Below the pieces are notes generated by a model that saw nothing but the letters and a program-made list of their open reading frames with translations, made no database searches and was not told the origin of the DNA. The position numbers and the translations under genes are program-made. Below are positions 25,651 to 34,313 of a stretch of 64,000 nt of DNA, piece by piece. Source of the DNA: Microbacterium sp. MYb54 (GTDB lineage: Bacteria > Actinomycetota > Actinomycetes > Actinomycetales > Microbacteriaceae); NCBI RefSeq assembly GCF_002979515.1, contig NZ_PCPA01000008.1, positions 62,001 to 126,000 on the forward strand, read 5' to 3'. Positions within the stretch are counted from its first letter, which is position 1, and every line of letters begins with the position of its first letter.

Positions 25651-26760
25651 GTGACGCAGACCCCCACGCGACTGCGCGTACGACGAGCCGGCGTCGAACG
25701 CGCGCTCCACGATGCCGTCCGCCCCGCACGCCTCCTCCTCGTCGCGAAGACGACGCTCGCGGTCGGACTGGCATGGATGATCGCTCCGCACATGCCCGGC
25801 GTCACCGACGCGTACCCGTACTACGCCCCCCTGGGCGCCCTGCTGAGCATGTATCCGACGCTGATGGGGTCGGCGAAGTCGAGCCTGCAGACGCTGCTCG
25901 GCCTCGCCACGGGAATCGGTCTCGCCACGATCGTCGTGCTGACGGTCGGCCCGACCTGGTGGAGCATCCCCCTGGTCGTCGGCGTCGGTGTGCTGGTGTC
26001 CGGCACCGGGTGGTTCGGTGCCGGGCGCGAGTACATCCCGATGGCCGCCCTGTTCGTGCTGATCATCGGCGGGCAGAACGCCGACGACTACTCACTCGGC
26101 TATCTGACGCAGACGGCGGTCGGCGTGGTCGTCGGCCTCCTGGTCAACCTGGTGATCGCCCCCGCTCCGCTCACCGTGGCGGCGGCAGGTAGGGTCGCGG
26201 AGTTCCGCGAGCAGTTGGCCGCGCACCTGCACGACATCGGCTCAGCGGTCTCGGAGTCGTGGCCGCCCGAGCATGAGCAGTGGGCAGACGATGCGGCGTC
26301 CCTGGCCGAAACCGCGACCGAGCTCCGAGCGACCCTGGCCGAGGCGGACGAGAGCCGACGCGGCAACCCCCGCGCCAAGGGCCATCGCTCACGGATGCAG
26401 CAGAGTCATGACGAGCTCGCAGCCCTCGACCGGATCGCCCACCTCATCCGGGACATCTCCGACGCGATCGCAGACACCATCTGGGACCGACCGGCCGGTC
26501 TCGCGCTCGACCCAGCACTCCCCGAGCCGCTTTCCGCCGCCTGTCACGCCGTCGCCGATGTGATCGCGCGGGGCGATGCCTCCTCCAGCGAGGATCACCG
26601 CGCCCGCGGCGAGGCGGCCCGCGCGATCCGACTGCTTCTCGAGGCCGTCGACGACCGCACCATCGATGTCCGTCGATCGATGGGCCCCGGCGTGCTCACC
26701 GCCATGCATCTGCGGCGCATCCTGATCCTGAGCGGTGCGTCCTCCCCCATCGAGGACTAG
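25651..26760 (+). CDS. FUSC-family membrane protein
   Basis: A 369-residue protein: an N-terminal bundle of five to six membrane helices (about 25-165) of the FUSC/aromatic-acid-exporter type, followed by a soluble helical half (about 170-369). GTG 25651 is chosen for AGAGGA just upstream. Single FUSC half-size proteins are common in actinobacteria and of uncertain substrate. Transcribed alone, converging on the ArsR gene with a 21-base gap that contains the palindrome CCCGATCGGG. Confidence 0.8.
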   Translation: MTQTPTRLRVRRAGVERALHDAVRPARLLLVAKTTLAVGLAWMIAPHMPGVTDAYPYYAPLGALLSMYPTLMGSAKSSLQTLLGLATGIGLATIVVLTVGPTWWSIPLVVGVGVLVSGTGWFGAGREYIPMAALFVLIIGGQNADDYSLGYLTQTAVGVVVGLLVNLVIAPAPLTVAAAGRVAEFREQLAAHLHDIGSAVSESWPPEHEQWADDAASLAETATELRATLAEADESRRGNPRAKGHRSRMQQSHDELAALDRIAHLIRDISDAIADTIWDRPAGLALDPALPEPLSAACHAVADVIARGDASSSEDHRARGEAARAIRLLLEAVDDRTIDVRRSMGPGVLTAMHLRRILILSGASSPIED

Positions 26761-26781
26761 CCCGATCGGGTACTACCCGCG

Positions 26782-27372
26782 TCAGATGGTGTCGTCGGCG
26801 GCGATCAGATCGAGCTGCCAGTAGCGACCGGCGGGGTCTGCGCTGTCGTGCGCATCGTCGGCGGCGCTCAGGATGTCGTTGATCTTCACCATCACGTCGT
26901 CGAACTCGGTCTCGGTGAGCTTGATCGTGCGCTGGGTGAAGGCGGCGTGCACCTCGGCCGTGCGACCGGCGACATACTCCGGCGTCCAGGCGAGCACGCG
27001 GCGGATCAGATCCTGGTGGTCTTCGACGAGCGCGGCGATCACGGCGGTGCCGAGGGCCTCATCGGCGACCGGGCTCTCCGGGCCGCCGACGTTGAGGGCG
27101 CCCTTGTGCCCGGTCCACACGCGATCGCGCCGGTCGCGGGCCTTGTCCGGCGCCTCTTCGATGAGTCCGGCTTCGGCGAGCGCGCGCAGATGGAAGCTGG
27201 CGCTGTTGGCGGGGACGCCAAGCTCCGTGGCGATGTCGGCTGCGCGAAGGAACTCACGCCGCGAGAACAGCCGGATCATCTGGCGCCGCAGCGGATGCGA
27301 ATAGGCCTTGAGCATGGCCGAGGTCATCCATACCGGATCCTCGCTCGTGCGCTTCGCGCCGTCCTCCGTCAT
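26782..27372 (-). CDS. ArsR-type winged-helix regulator
   Basis: A 196-residue protein: HTH at about 20-90 (LKAYSHPLRRQMIRLF, AADIATELGVPANSASFHLRALAEAGLIEE) and a helical C-terminal ligand region. No cysteine metal site of the ArsR/SmtB type is visible, so it is likely an organic-ligand sensor. Start ATG 27372 has TAGGAT ending 6 bases before it, so the message is probably leaderless. Divergent from the MFS gene it most likely represses. Confidence 0.87.
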   Translation of the reverse strand: MTEDGAKRTSEDPVWMTSAMLKAYSHPLRRQMIRLFSRREFLRAADIATELGVPANSASFHLRALAEAGLIEEAPDKARDRRDRVWTGHKGALNVGGPESPVADEALGTAVIAALVEDHQDLIRRVLAWTPEYVAGRTAEVHAAFTQRTIKLTETEFDDVMVKINDILSAADDAHDSADPAGRYWQLDLIAADDTI

Positions 27373-27396
27373 GCGTCGATCCTACCCGCACCTGAA

Positions 27397-27440
27397 ATTG
27401 CGCAATAAGACTTGCGCAATAGTTCTTGCGCATCTACTCT
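27397..27440. promoter_or_regulatory. triple TTGCGCAA operator and divergent promoter
   Basis: TTGCGCAA at 27398 and 27412 and TTGCGCAT at 27426 are spaced exactly 14 bases apart. The middle copy holds a -35 candidate TTGCGC (27412-27417), and 17 bases later TACTCT (27435-27440) lies 6 bases before the MFS ATG. Binding here would block the MFS promoter and cover the upstream part of the ArsR promoter. Confidence 0.8.
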
Positions 27441-27446
27441 CGACGC

Positions 27447-28730
27447 ATGACCATCGTCACCGAGCCCCATCGCCTGTGGCACAACACCCGGTACATCACC
27501 TGGCTGGTGAGCGACACGAGCAAGGGCCTCGCGGCCTCCCTGTTCGGCTTCGCCATCCCACTGCTCGCCCTGATCGTGACGAACGATCCCGCCCAGGCCG
27601 GCATCATCGGCGGCGCCGGGATGGTCGCGCGACTGCTCATGACCCTGGCCGGCGGCGTGCTGGCCGACCGCCATCGCCGCATCGCACTGATGCTGCTCGG
27701 CTCGCTCATCGGCATCGTGCTCGCGGGCGGCTTCACCATGCTCGCCCTCGGCGACGCGATGACATTCGGGTCGCTGCTCGTGATCGACATCCTCCTCGCC
27801 GCACGCAGCGGACTCTTCGACGTCGCGGGCGAGAGCGCGATCAAGGAGATCGTGCCCGATGATGCGATGGGTCGCGCCCAGGCGGCCAACCAGGGGAGGG
27901 ATGCGGCGCTCCAACTCGCCGGTGGTCCGCTCGGCGGGCTGCTGCTGGGGGTGGGCGGATGGCTCGTCGGCGTGGTCATGACGCTCTGCCACGCCGTCGC
28001 GGCACTGACCGCATGGATGCTGGGGCGTCAAGCGCGTCGCGCAGGCGCAGTCGACGTCGACGCTCCCACCTCCGCGACGGCGAAGCCCAACGCGTGGGCG
28101 GAGATGCGCGAAGGCTTCGGCTGGCTGCTCTCCCGGCCCGACCTCGGCGGAGTGCTGCTCATCACGACGGTCATCAATCTCGGCTTCAACGCCACGATCA
28201 CGACCGTCATCTACGCCCTCCAGCAGGACGGATACTCCGAGCTGCTGATCGGCACGCTGAGCGCGTCGATCGGGGCCGTGATGCTCGTGGGCGCGGTCTG
28301 CGCTCCGCTGCTCGTTCCGCGCATCAAGGCCGGCGTCCTGACCATCGCCGGACTGTCGGTCGTCTCAGTCGGGGCGATCGCGCTCTCGATGGTCACCGAG
28401 CCGTGGGCCATCGCGGTGGTGCTCGGCGCCGCGGTCCTGCTGGTGCCCGCGCTCAACGCCGGAATGATGGGCTACTTCATGGTCGCCACCCCGAGCCATC
28501 TGCTCGGCCGCGCCAACAGCGCCGCCGGCGTGCTCGGCATGGGCGCGATGCCTCTCGCACCGCTCATCGCCGGCTTCGGACTCGCCTGGATCGGGCGGGA
28601 GTGGACCATCCTGATCTGCGCCGGGCTCTGCCTGATCTCCGTCGTCCTCGCTGTGAGCAACAGGGCGCTGCGCGCACTGCCCGTCGAGTCGGGCTGGGCC
28701 GCGCACGCGAAGCAGTACGAGACGGCCTGA
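27447..28730 (+). CDS. MFS efflux transporter
   Basis: A 427-residue, twelve-helix MFS protein of the drug-exporter/enterobactin-exporter-like type, with the loop GGVLADRHRRI and DxxN-like DAALQLAGGPLGG segment. ATG 27447 is favoured over the upstream ATG 27426, which lies inside the operator, and follows a -10 box by 6 bases. Paired with the ArsR repressor. Confidence 0.87.
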   Translation: MTIVTEPHRLWHNTRYITWLVSDTSKGLAASLFGFAIPLLALIVTNDPAQAGIIGGAGMVARLLMTLAGGVLADRHRRIALMLLGSLIGIVLAGGFTMLALGDAMTFGSLLVIDILLAARSGLFDVAGESAIKEIVPDDAMGRAQAANQGRDAALQLAGGPLGGLLLGVGGWLVGVVMTLCHAVAALTAWMLGRQARRAGAVDVDAPTSATAKPNAWAEMREGFGWLLSRPDLGGVLLITTVINLGFNATITTVIYALQQDGYSELLIGTLSASIGAVMLVGAVCAPLLVPRIKAGVLTIAGLSVVSVGAIALSMVTEPWAIAVVLGAAVLLVPALNAGMMGYFMVATPSHLLGRANSAAGVLGMGAMPLAPLIAGFGLAWIGREWTILICAGLCLISVVLAVSNRALRALPVESGWAAHAKQYETA

Positions 28731-28761
28731 CCCTGCACCGCAGCGATGCCCGACGAGAGCC

Positions 28762-28980
28762 CTAGAGTGCGCCGGTCAGCGCCGCGATACCCGCGAGAAG
28801 TGAGACCAGGGCGAGCACGAGTGCGGTCGCGATCAGCACGGCATGCACCTTGAGGAACGCCGTGGCCTTGCCGTTCTGGTCGCGCGCCCGTGGATCCTTG
28901 GCGACACGCTTGTAGAACTGCGGCCAGACGAGGGCGTTGAAGGCGGCGTTGAGGAAGAGCACGACAGCGAGGGGGATCAC
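28762..28980 (-). CDS. small two-helix membrane protein
   Basis: A 72-residue protein with two hydrophobic helices (about 3-20 and 45-68) and a charged loop with KDPRARDQNGKATAFLKVH. It resembles the SCO4848-like small membrane proteins of actinobacteria. Start GTG 28980 lies 6 bases after TAGCGT, so it may be leaderless. Function unknown. Confidence 0.7.
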   Translation of the reverse strand: MIPLAVVLFLNAAFNALVWPQFYKRVAKDPRARDQNGKATAFLKVHAVLIATALVLALVSLLAGIAALTGAL

Positions 28981-29095
28981 CCCTCAACGCTATCGGCGTC
29001 GCCTATGGGCGCCGACCGCCGACGAGCGCGCGGAATTCTTGGATGCAGACATGTATCAGAAAGCTCTTGCCGTGCTCTTGGTAGGTGTGATCACA

Positions 29096-29731
29096 ATGGG
29101 CTTCATGATCGACGGTGCACCCGGCACCGCTCACGATCCTGCCTCGGACGACGGCCGTGCACGCTGGGAGCGTGCCGCGGACCTGTTCGATGCATGGCGC
29201 GAGAGCGACAGCCGCGCGATGGACGAGCTCGTACGACTGATGACACCCGTGCTCTGGCATGTCGTGCGCGCGTACGGACTCGAACGCACCCTCGCCGAAG
29301 ATGTGGTGCAGACCACCTGGCTGCAGCTCGTGCGCGGTCACGGCTCGATCAGCGACCCGAAGGCCGTTTCGGCCTGGCTCACGACGACCGCGCGCCGCGA
29401 GGCCTGGAAGGTCGCGAAGGCGCACGGCAAGGTCGACACGACCGAGGCCGACGACCTCGACACGCTGCTCCCCGAGCAGGCCTCCGCTGAGGAGCACGCC
29501 ACGATCGGCGACGAGAACCGGCGCCTGTGGACGGCCGTGCGCCGCCTCAACGAGCGCTGCCAGAGGCTCCTCCGGGTGATCGCCTTCGAGGATCGCCCCG
29601 ACTATGCGCGCATCGCCGCCGATCTGGCGATGCCCATCGGGAGCATCGGTCCGACACGGAACCGGTGCCTCGCCAAACTGCGCGCACTCCTGGAAGCACC
29701 ACCGACAGCGCAGACAGGGGGATTCGCATGA
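29096..29731 (+). CDS. ECF-type RNA polymerase sigma factor
   Basis: About 211 residues with sigma region 2 (LTPVLWHVVRAYGLERTLAEDVVQTTWLQLVR) and region 4 (LNERCQRLLRVIAF...YARIAADLAMPIGSIGPTRNRCLAKLR). The start is uncertain: ATG 29096 has AGGTG 8 bases upstream; ATG 29105 would be leaderless after CACAAT. It leads the operon whose next gene overlaps by 4 bases (ATGA at 29728). It probably directs transcription of its own operon and perhaps others. Confidence 0.9.
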   Translation: MGFMIDGAPGTAHDPASDDGRARWERAADLFDAWRESDSRAMDELVRLMTPVLWHVVRAYGLERTLAEDVVQTTWLQLVRGHGSISDPKAVSAWLTTTARREAWKVAKAHGKVDTTEADDLDTLLPEQASAEEHATIGDENRRLWTAVRRLNERCQRLLRVIAFEDRPDYARIAADLAMPIGSIGPTRNRCLAKLRALLEAPPTAQTGGFA

Positions 29732-30183
29732 CCGAGCACGAGGATGCCCAGATGTTCGCCCGGCTCCGCACGCTCTGGGGCGAGGTCGACCCGATGCCTG
29801 CGGGTCTGATCGACCGCATGGTCGCCGCGGTCGCCGCGGATGGCCTGAACCGCGAATACGCGCTGCTCACCCTGGTCGAAGGACAGCTCGGTGCGGTGCG
29901 AGGCGAGGCGGATGCGCTCACCCTGCAGTTCAGCGACGGCTCCACCAGCATCCTGCTGCACGTGACGACCACCGCCTCCGGCCGCCGCCGCGTCGACGGC
30001 TGGGTCGACACGGCTGCCGCCGAGATCGTCCTCACGCAGGGCGAGAAGACCAGGTCGACCTCACCGGAGGCGACCGGACGCTTCGTGTTCGACGAGGTTC
30101 CGCCCGGTCTCACGCGCGTGCGCCTGACGACCGTGATCGGGGACGAGACGCGCACGCTCTCGACCCCGCAGTTCGAGCTGTGA
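29728..30183 (+). CDS. small protein with helical head and carboxypeptidase-regulatory-like beta-sandwich
   Basis: A 151-residue protein with no signal peptide. Residues about 5-55 are helical (MFARLRTLWGEVDPMPAGLIDRMVAAV), a place where an anti-sigma-like contact could lie. Residues about 60-150 alternate beta strands and end in the pattern GRFVFDEVPPGLTRVRL, typical of carboxypeptidase-regulatory-like / Cna-B sandwiches. Translation is coupled to the sigma gene by ATGA. I infer a regulator or adaptor linking the sigma factor to the proteases that follow; it has no known catalytic motif. Confidence 0.75.
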   Translation: MTEHEDAQMFARLRTLWGEVDPMPAGLIDRMVAAVAADGLNREYALLTLVEGQLGAVRGEADALTLQFSDGSTSILLHVTTTASGRRRVDGWVDTAAAEIVLTQGEKTRSTSPEATGRFVFDEVPPGLTRVRLTTVIGDETRTLSTPQFEL

Positions 30184-30240
30184 CCGCGGGCGCCGCCCGT
30201 CGATGAAGACGCGGGGTGACCCGCACGGAGAGGATGACGC

Positions 30241-31809
30241 ATGGATCAGCCCAAGGGATGGACCTGGCAGGACCGCGCGGAGGGATCGATCCGCCGAGGA
30301 ACGGCGCTCGATCCGAGCACGGAGCCCGTGGACGGCATCCGCGCGTTTCCCACGGCGTATCTGCCGGAGCGGCTGCTGATCACGCGAGCGCTCGGCGATG
30401 AGGAGGCCTACGACCGCGAGGTGCGGACGCTCCGCGACGCGGCCGACACCTTCGGCTGGCAGCTCGAGGTCGAAGACGACACCCGCTCAGCGGCCAACGG
30501 CGAGCTGGTCCCGGGAGTTCCGGGATTCCTGCGAGCCCGACTGCGGACGCCCGACGAACCGGTTCGCGGCGAATCGCCCGTCGCCCCTGACGCCTGGCGG
30601 GTGCTCCAGCGCGCACGTCGCATGTCGCGCTCGACCATGTCTCGCACGAGCCTCGACCACGTGCTGTCGATCGATCCGGTCGGACTCAATCCGTTCAGCC
30701 ACACGAACCCGTTCAGCCACACCAACCCGTTCAGCCACACCAACCCGGTGAGCGGCGAGCGGGGCGGCAGCGGCAGCGAGGACTACCTCGCGCCCGGGCG
30801 CGGGGCCCGTCAGCCCGTGGCCTGGCTCGGACCCGCACCAGCGCGAGGCCCGGCTCCACGTCGAGGCCGACGTCCGGTCATCGCCGTGCTCGACACGGGA
30901 TGCGGCGAGCACGCCTGGCTGCCGGCAGACATCGTGACACGACAGGTCTCCCTCGACGGCGTGCCGGTCGGACTGGTCGATGATGCCGATCCCGAGCGCT
31001 TCCCCGACCTGTACGGCCCCCTCGACGGCGGGATCGACTCCGTCGCCGGCCACGGGACGTTCATCGCCGGGATCGTGCGTCAATCAGCTCCGGACGCAGA
31101 TATCCTCTCGATCCGAATGGCAGGCGGGCTCGGGGTGGTCGACGAGAGCACGTTCCTGACGACGCTCGCGCAGGTGGTCGAACTGCTCCGACGTCATCGC
31201 GAGGACCCGAAGACCGGACATCCGATCGACGTGTTGAACCTCTCGCTCGGCTACTACCACGAGACCCCGCAAGACGGGCTCTTCAGCGCCACGCTGAATC
31301 AGCTCCTCACGAAGGCACGCGACCTCGGCTGTGTCGTCGTGTGCTCCGCGGGAAACGACACGATCGATCGCCCCGCGTTCCCCGCTTCGCTCTGGGACTG
31401 GCCGGGGGCGGACAATGGCATACCGCACGACGACCATGCCCCTCTCGTGTCAGTGGGGGCGCTCAATCCGTCGGCTCGATCCGTCGCATTGTTCTCGAAC
31501 GTCGGGCCGTGGGTGCGCGCGTACGCACCGGGCGCCGCCATCGTCAGCACCACTCCGGCCTTTGTCGGGGGCGATCAGGCGACGACGCGAGCCGACTTCG
31601 AGAATCTCCGCCGAGAAACCCTGGATCCGGACGACTACCGTGGCGGATTCTCCGTGTGGAGCGGAACCTCGTTCGCGGCACCATACGTCGCCGGCCGGAT
31701 TGCGGCAGAGCTCGGCAGTGTCCCGCGCCAAGGAGTCAGCCCCAGGGTCGCTGCCGCCGCCGTCGCTGCGGTGCTGAAGACACTTCCTGCACCGAGAGAC
31801 GACGACTGA
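30241..31809 (+). CDS. intracellular subtilisin-like serine protease (S8) with NPFSHT repeats
   Basis: A 522-residue S8 peptidase. Catalytic Asp218 (IAVLD218TGCG), His271 (AGH271GTFIAG) and Ser477 (WSGTS477FAAPYVAG) are present, with oxyanion Asn372 (CSAGN372D). No signal peptide or membrane helix, so it is cytoplasmic unless exported unusually. Residues 1-145 form a pro- or regulatory domain. Residues 150-171 are a linker of three NPFSHT hexapeptides and one NPVSG. GGAGAGG at 30224-30230 precedes ATG 30241. Lies between the beta-sandwich gene and the TPR-CHAT gene. It may be a zymogen cut or docked through the repeat linker (inference). Confidence 0.88.
   Translation: MDQPKGWTWQDRAEGSIRRGTALDPSTEPVDGIRAFPTAYLPERLLITRALGDEEAYDREVRTLRDAADTFGWQLEVEDDTRSAANGELVPGVPGFLRARLRTPDEPVRGESPVAPDAWRVLQRARRMSRSTMSRTSLDHVLSIDPVGLNPFSHTNPFSHTNPFSHTNPVSGERGGSGSEDYLAPGRGARQPVAWLGPAPARGPAPRRGRRPVIAVLDTGCGEHAWLPADIVTRQVSLDGVPVGLVDDADPERFPDLYGPLDGGIDSVAGHGTFIAGIVRQSAPDADILSIRMAGGLGVVDESTFLTTLAQVVELLRRHREDPKTGHPIDVLNLSLGYYHETPQDGLFSATLNQLLTKARDLGCVVVCSAGNDTIDRPAFPASLWDWPGADNGIPHDDHAPLVSVGALNPSARSVALFSNVGPWVRAYAPGAAIVSTTPAFVGGDQATTRADFENLRRETLDPDDYRGGFSVWSGTSFAAPYVAGRIAAELGSVPRQGVSPRVAAAAVAAVLKTLPAPRDDD
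30688..30753 (+). repeat. NPFSHT-encoding 18-bp tandem repeat
   Basis: Units at 30688-30705, 30706-30723 and 30724-30741 each encode NPFSHT and differ by only a few wobble bases; 30742-30753 encodes the decayed NPVS. The repeat joins the N-terminal domain to the S8 catalytic domain. Confidence 0.95.
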
Positions 31810-31841
31810 CCGACGCTCGCGTCTGAGAGCTTTCGCAGATA

Positions 31842-31881
31842 CAGCGGACAGGGCATCCTGGAGGGATGACCCTGTCCGCTG
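31842..31881 (+). promoter_or_regulatory. start-codon hairpin of the TPR-CHAT gene
   Basis: CAGCGGACAGGG (31842-31853) and CCCTGTCCGCTG (31870-31881) are perfect 12-bp complements. The 16-base loop holds the only Shine-Dalgarno-like run GGAGGG (31860-31865) and the ATG (31866-31868), which it directly abuts. The arrangement suggests control of translation. Confidence 0.8.
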
Positions 31882-34313
31882 GCGACCTCCACAGGCGTGG
31901 GATCGAGGCGGCGAACTCTCGCCGATTCACCCAGGCGCGGCGCGCCCTGGCGTCCGCCTCATCCCGCACCGACGATCCCGACCTGAAAGCGCGGATCGAA
32001 GGGACCATGGCGTACGTCCTCGATCAGACCGGCCAGCATGCCGCGGCGGAGGCGGCAACGCGCGCCTTGCTCGATCGCGAGGGTCTCAGTGCGACGACGA
32101 TCGCGTTGTTGAGCGGGCAACTCGGAGTCCTGCTCATGCATGCAGGGCAACTCGACGACGCGGACCGGCTGCTCAGCCGGGCGATCAGCACCCTGCCGAC
32201 GAAGACCATCGAGCTCGCCAACCTGCTCATGAGCCGATCGATGGTGTTGATGCAGCAGCATGAGCTGGGCAGGTGCGTGGACGACCTGAACACCGCGATC
32301 ACCGTGTTCGAGGATCACGGCGCCGTCGAATCACTCGCCCGAGCCCGCCACAATCTCGGCTACGCGGCGTTGCTCGGCGGAGACCTCGTCGCAGCTCTCC
32401 GCCTCATGAGCGCTTCACGCCCCGTCTTCGCCGAGACGAGTGAACTGGCGACGGCGGTGAGCGACCTGGATCGTGCCGAGGTACTGCGTGACGCTGGAAT
32501 GACGACAGAGGCCGAGGGACTACTCAGTCAGGTCGCCGTCCGATTCGGTGCGCAGCGCATGCGCCGGGCCCGCGGCGAAGCCGAGTATCACCTCGCACGA
32601 TCACTGCTGCGGCACGACCCCGCCGCAGCCGAGCGTGTCGCCGCCGCAACCGTTCGACGCTTCGCTGCGCTGCAAAGCGAAGGGTGGGCGGCGCGAGCGG
32701 TGTCGGTGCATCTGGAGGCTCGGACCCGCGCCAGACCGGACTCGCCGCCCACCGCGACGGAATTCGCTGAAGCCCGTGCCGCGCTGTCACGCCACGGATT
32801 CCGCACGGAAGCAACCGCTCTGCACCTGGTGGCGACACTCGCAGGGCACGAGCGGATGCCACGGATCGCCGCGTCGTCACCGACGCCTTTACGCCTTCGA
32901 GCGCAGGAGGTGCGAGCGGTGCGCGCGACGCAGCGCGGCCACAGCGCCGAAGCGATGCGTGCGGCGGCGACCGGCCTCGAGTTGCTTCACGGATGGCAGC
33001 AGTCGTTCGGCGCACTTGACCTCCAGGCGTCGTTCGCCATGCACGGCAACGACCTGATCTTGGCCGGACTGGCGGCGGCGGCACGCACGAAGACCCCGGC
33101 CACGCTTTTCGAATGGTCCGAGCGGGCACGGCACCTGAGCCAGCAGACGGTTCCGGTGCGACCGCCTCGCGATCCCGAGCTCGCCGACGATCTGGCGGAG
33201 TTGCGAATGCTTCGCGCCGATCTGGCGGGGTCTGATTGGACGGCCGATAGACGGGTCAGCGCACTGCGCGACCGGGTACGCGACCGTCAGTGGTCGGCGA
33301 CCGGTACCGGCCGATCTCGCGAACGCGTGGGACTCGATGAGGCTGCGGCGGCGCTGGATGACGGCACTGCGATGCTGTCGTACGTATACACGGGCGCGGA
33401 GCTTCTGTGCGTGGCCACGACCGCCGACGACGCCCGCGTCGTCGCCTTGCCGTGGTCACGCATCCGCACGGCCCTCGACGGTCTCCGGGCCGACCTCGAC
33501 GTCGCTGCCGCCATGACCACCGGCCCCCTGGCACACGTGGTCGCACGAGGGCTCGACGACCGGCTCCGTGCTCTCGACGGCGACCTGATCGGTCCGGTGA
33601 TGGCTGCGATCGCCCCCATGGAGCGGTTCGTGATCACGGCACCCGGTGTGCTCGCCGGAATCCCCTGGGCGATGCTGCCCGGCTTGTCAGGCACCCCATT
33701 CACCCTGGCGACCTCGATGTCCCGCTGGGCGGATACTGCCCGCCGCCCGATGACCAGCGAGCCGAAAGTCGGCTTCGCCACCGGACCGCGGGTGCCCAGG
33801 GCAAGCGACGAAGTGCAGCGTGGAGCGGCTTCCTGGCGCGTGTCGGACGCAGGCCCGACCCCGTCGATCCTCGAAGGGGCAGAGGCGACGGTCGCCGCAG
33901 TCACCGAGCTCGCCGCGGCCACCGATGTGCTGCACATCGCCGCGCACGGCAGGCACGCGGTGGACAACCCGCTGTTCTCCGGGTTCGAGCTCGCCGATGG
34001 CATCCTCTTCGGCTACGACGTCGACCTGATTCCGCGGGTCCCGGCGACGGTGATCCTCTCGGCCTGCGAGCTCGGGCGCTCATCGGTGCGCTGGGGCGAG
34101 GAGGCGTTGGGCATGACGCGGGTATGGCTGCACGCCGGTGCCGACTGCGTCATCGCGGCTCCCGTCGCCGTTCCCGATGACGTGGCCGGCGAACTGCTCA
34201 GCGCCGTGCACACCGGCCTCTCCGCGGGGGCCGCACCGGCCGTCGCGCTCGCGAGGGCCGCGGTCGACACCGGCTTGAGCGCGCCGTTCCAGTGTCATGG
34301 CGACGGATTCTGA
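31866..34313 (+). CDS. TPR-CHAT caspase-like peptidase
   Basis: An 815-residue protein. The first 400 or so residues are tandem TPR-type helical repeats (for example RRFTQARRALASASS, GQLDDADRLLSRAIS, ARHNLGYAALLGGDLVAAL). The C-terminal third is a CHAT domain: catalytic His694 (LHIAAH694GRHAVDNPLFSG) and Cys734 (ILSAC734ELGRSSVRWGEEALGM). CHAT enzymes are the separase/caspase-like proteases of bacterial signalling and defence, for example the TPR-CHAT partner of the type III-E CRISPR effector. Gap to the S8 gene is 56 bases. The closest partner, and possible substrate, is the S8 protease or the beta-sandwich protein (inference). Confidence 0.88.
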   Translation: MTLSAGDLHRRGIEAANSRRFTQARRALASASSRTDDPDLKARIEGTMAYVLDQTGQHAAAEAATRALLDREGLSATTIALLSGQLGVLLMHAGQLDDADRLLSRAISTLPTKTIELANLLMSRSMVLMQQHELGRCVDDLNTAITVFEDHGAVESLARARHNLGYAALLGGDLVAALRLMSASRPVFAETSELATAVSDLDRAEVLRDAGMTTEAEGLLSQVAVRFGAQRMRRARGEAEYHLARSLLRHDPAAAERVAAATVRRFAALQSEGWAARAVSVHLEARTRARPDSPPTATEFAEARAALSRHGFRTEATALHLVATLAGHERMPRIAASSPTPLRLRAQEVRAVRATQRGHSAEAMRAAATGLELLHGWQQSFGALDLQASFAMHGNDLILAGLAAAARTKTPATLFEWSERARHLSQQTVPVRPPRDPELADDLAELRMLRADLAGSDWTADRRVSALRDRVRDRQWSATGTGRSRERVGLDEAAAALDDGTAMLSYVYTGAELLCVATTADDARVVALPWSRIRTALDGLRADLDVAAAMTTGPLAHVVARGLDDRLRALDGDLIGPVMAAIAPMERFVITAPGVLAGIPWAMLPGLSGTPFTLATSMSRWADTARRPMTSEPKVGFATGPRVPRASDEVQRGAASWRVSDAGPTPSILEGAEATVAAVTELAAATDVLHIAAHGRHAVDNPLFSGFELADGILFGYDVDLIPRVPATVILSACELGRSSVRWGEEALGMTRVWLHAGADCVIAAPVAVPDDVAGELLSAVHTGLSAGAAPAVALARAAVDTGLSAPFQCHGDGF

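Noticed and set aside
30688..30753. CRISPR-like direct repeats
   Set aside because: Units are contiguous with no spacers and keep a reading frame; they are a protein repeat.
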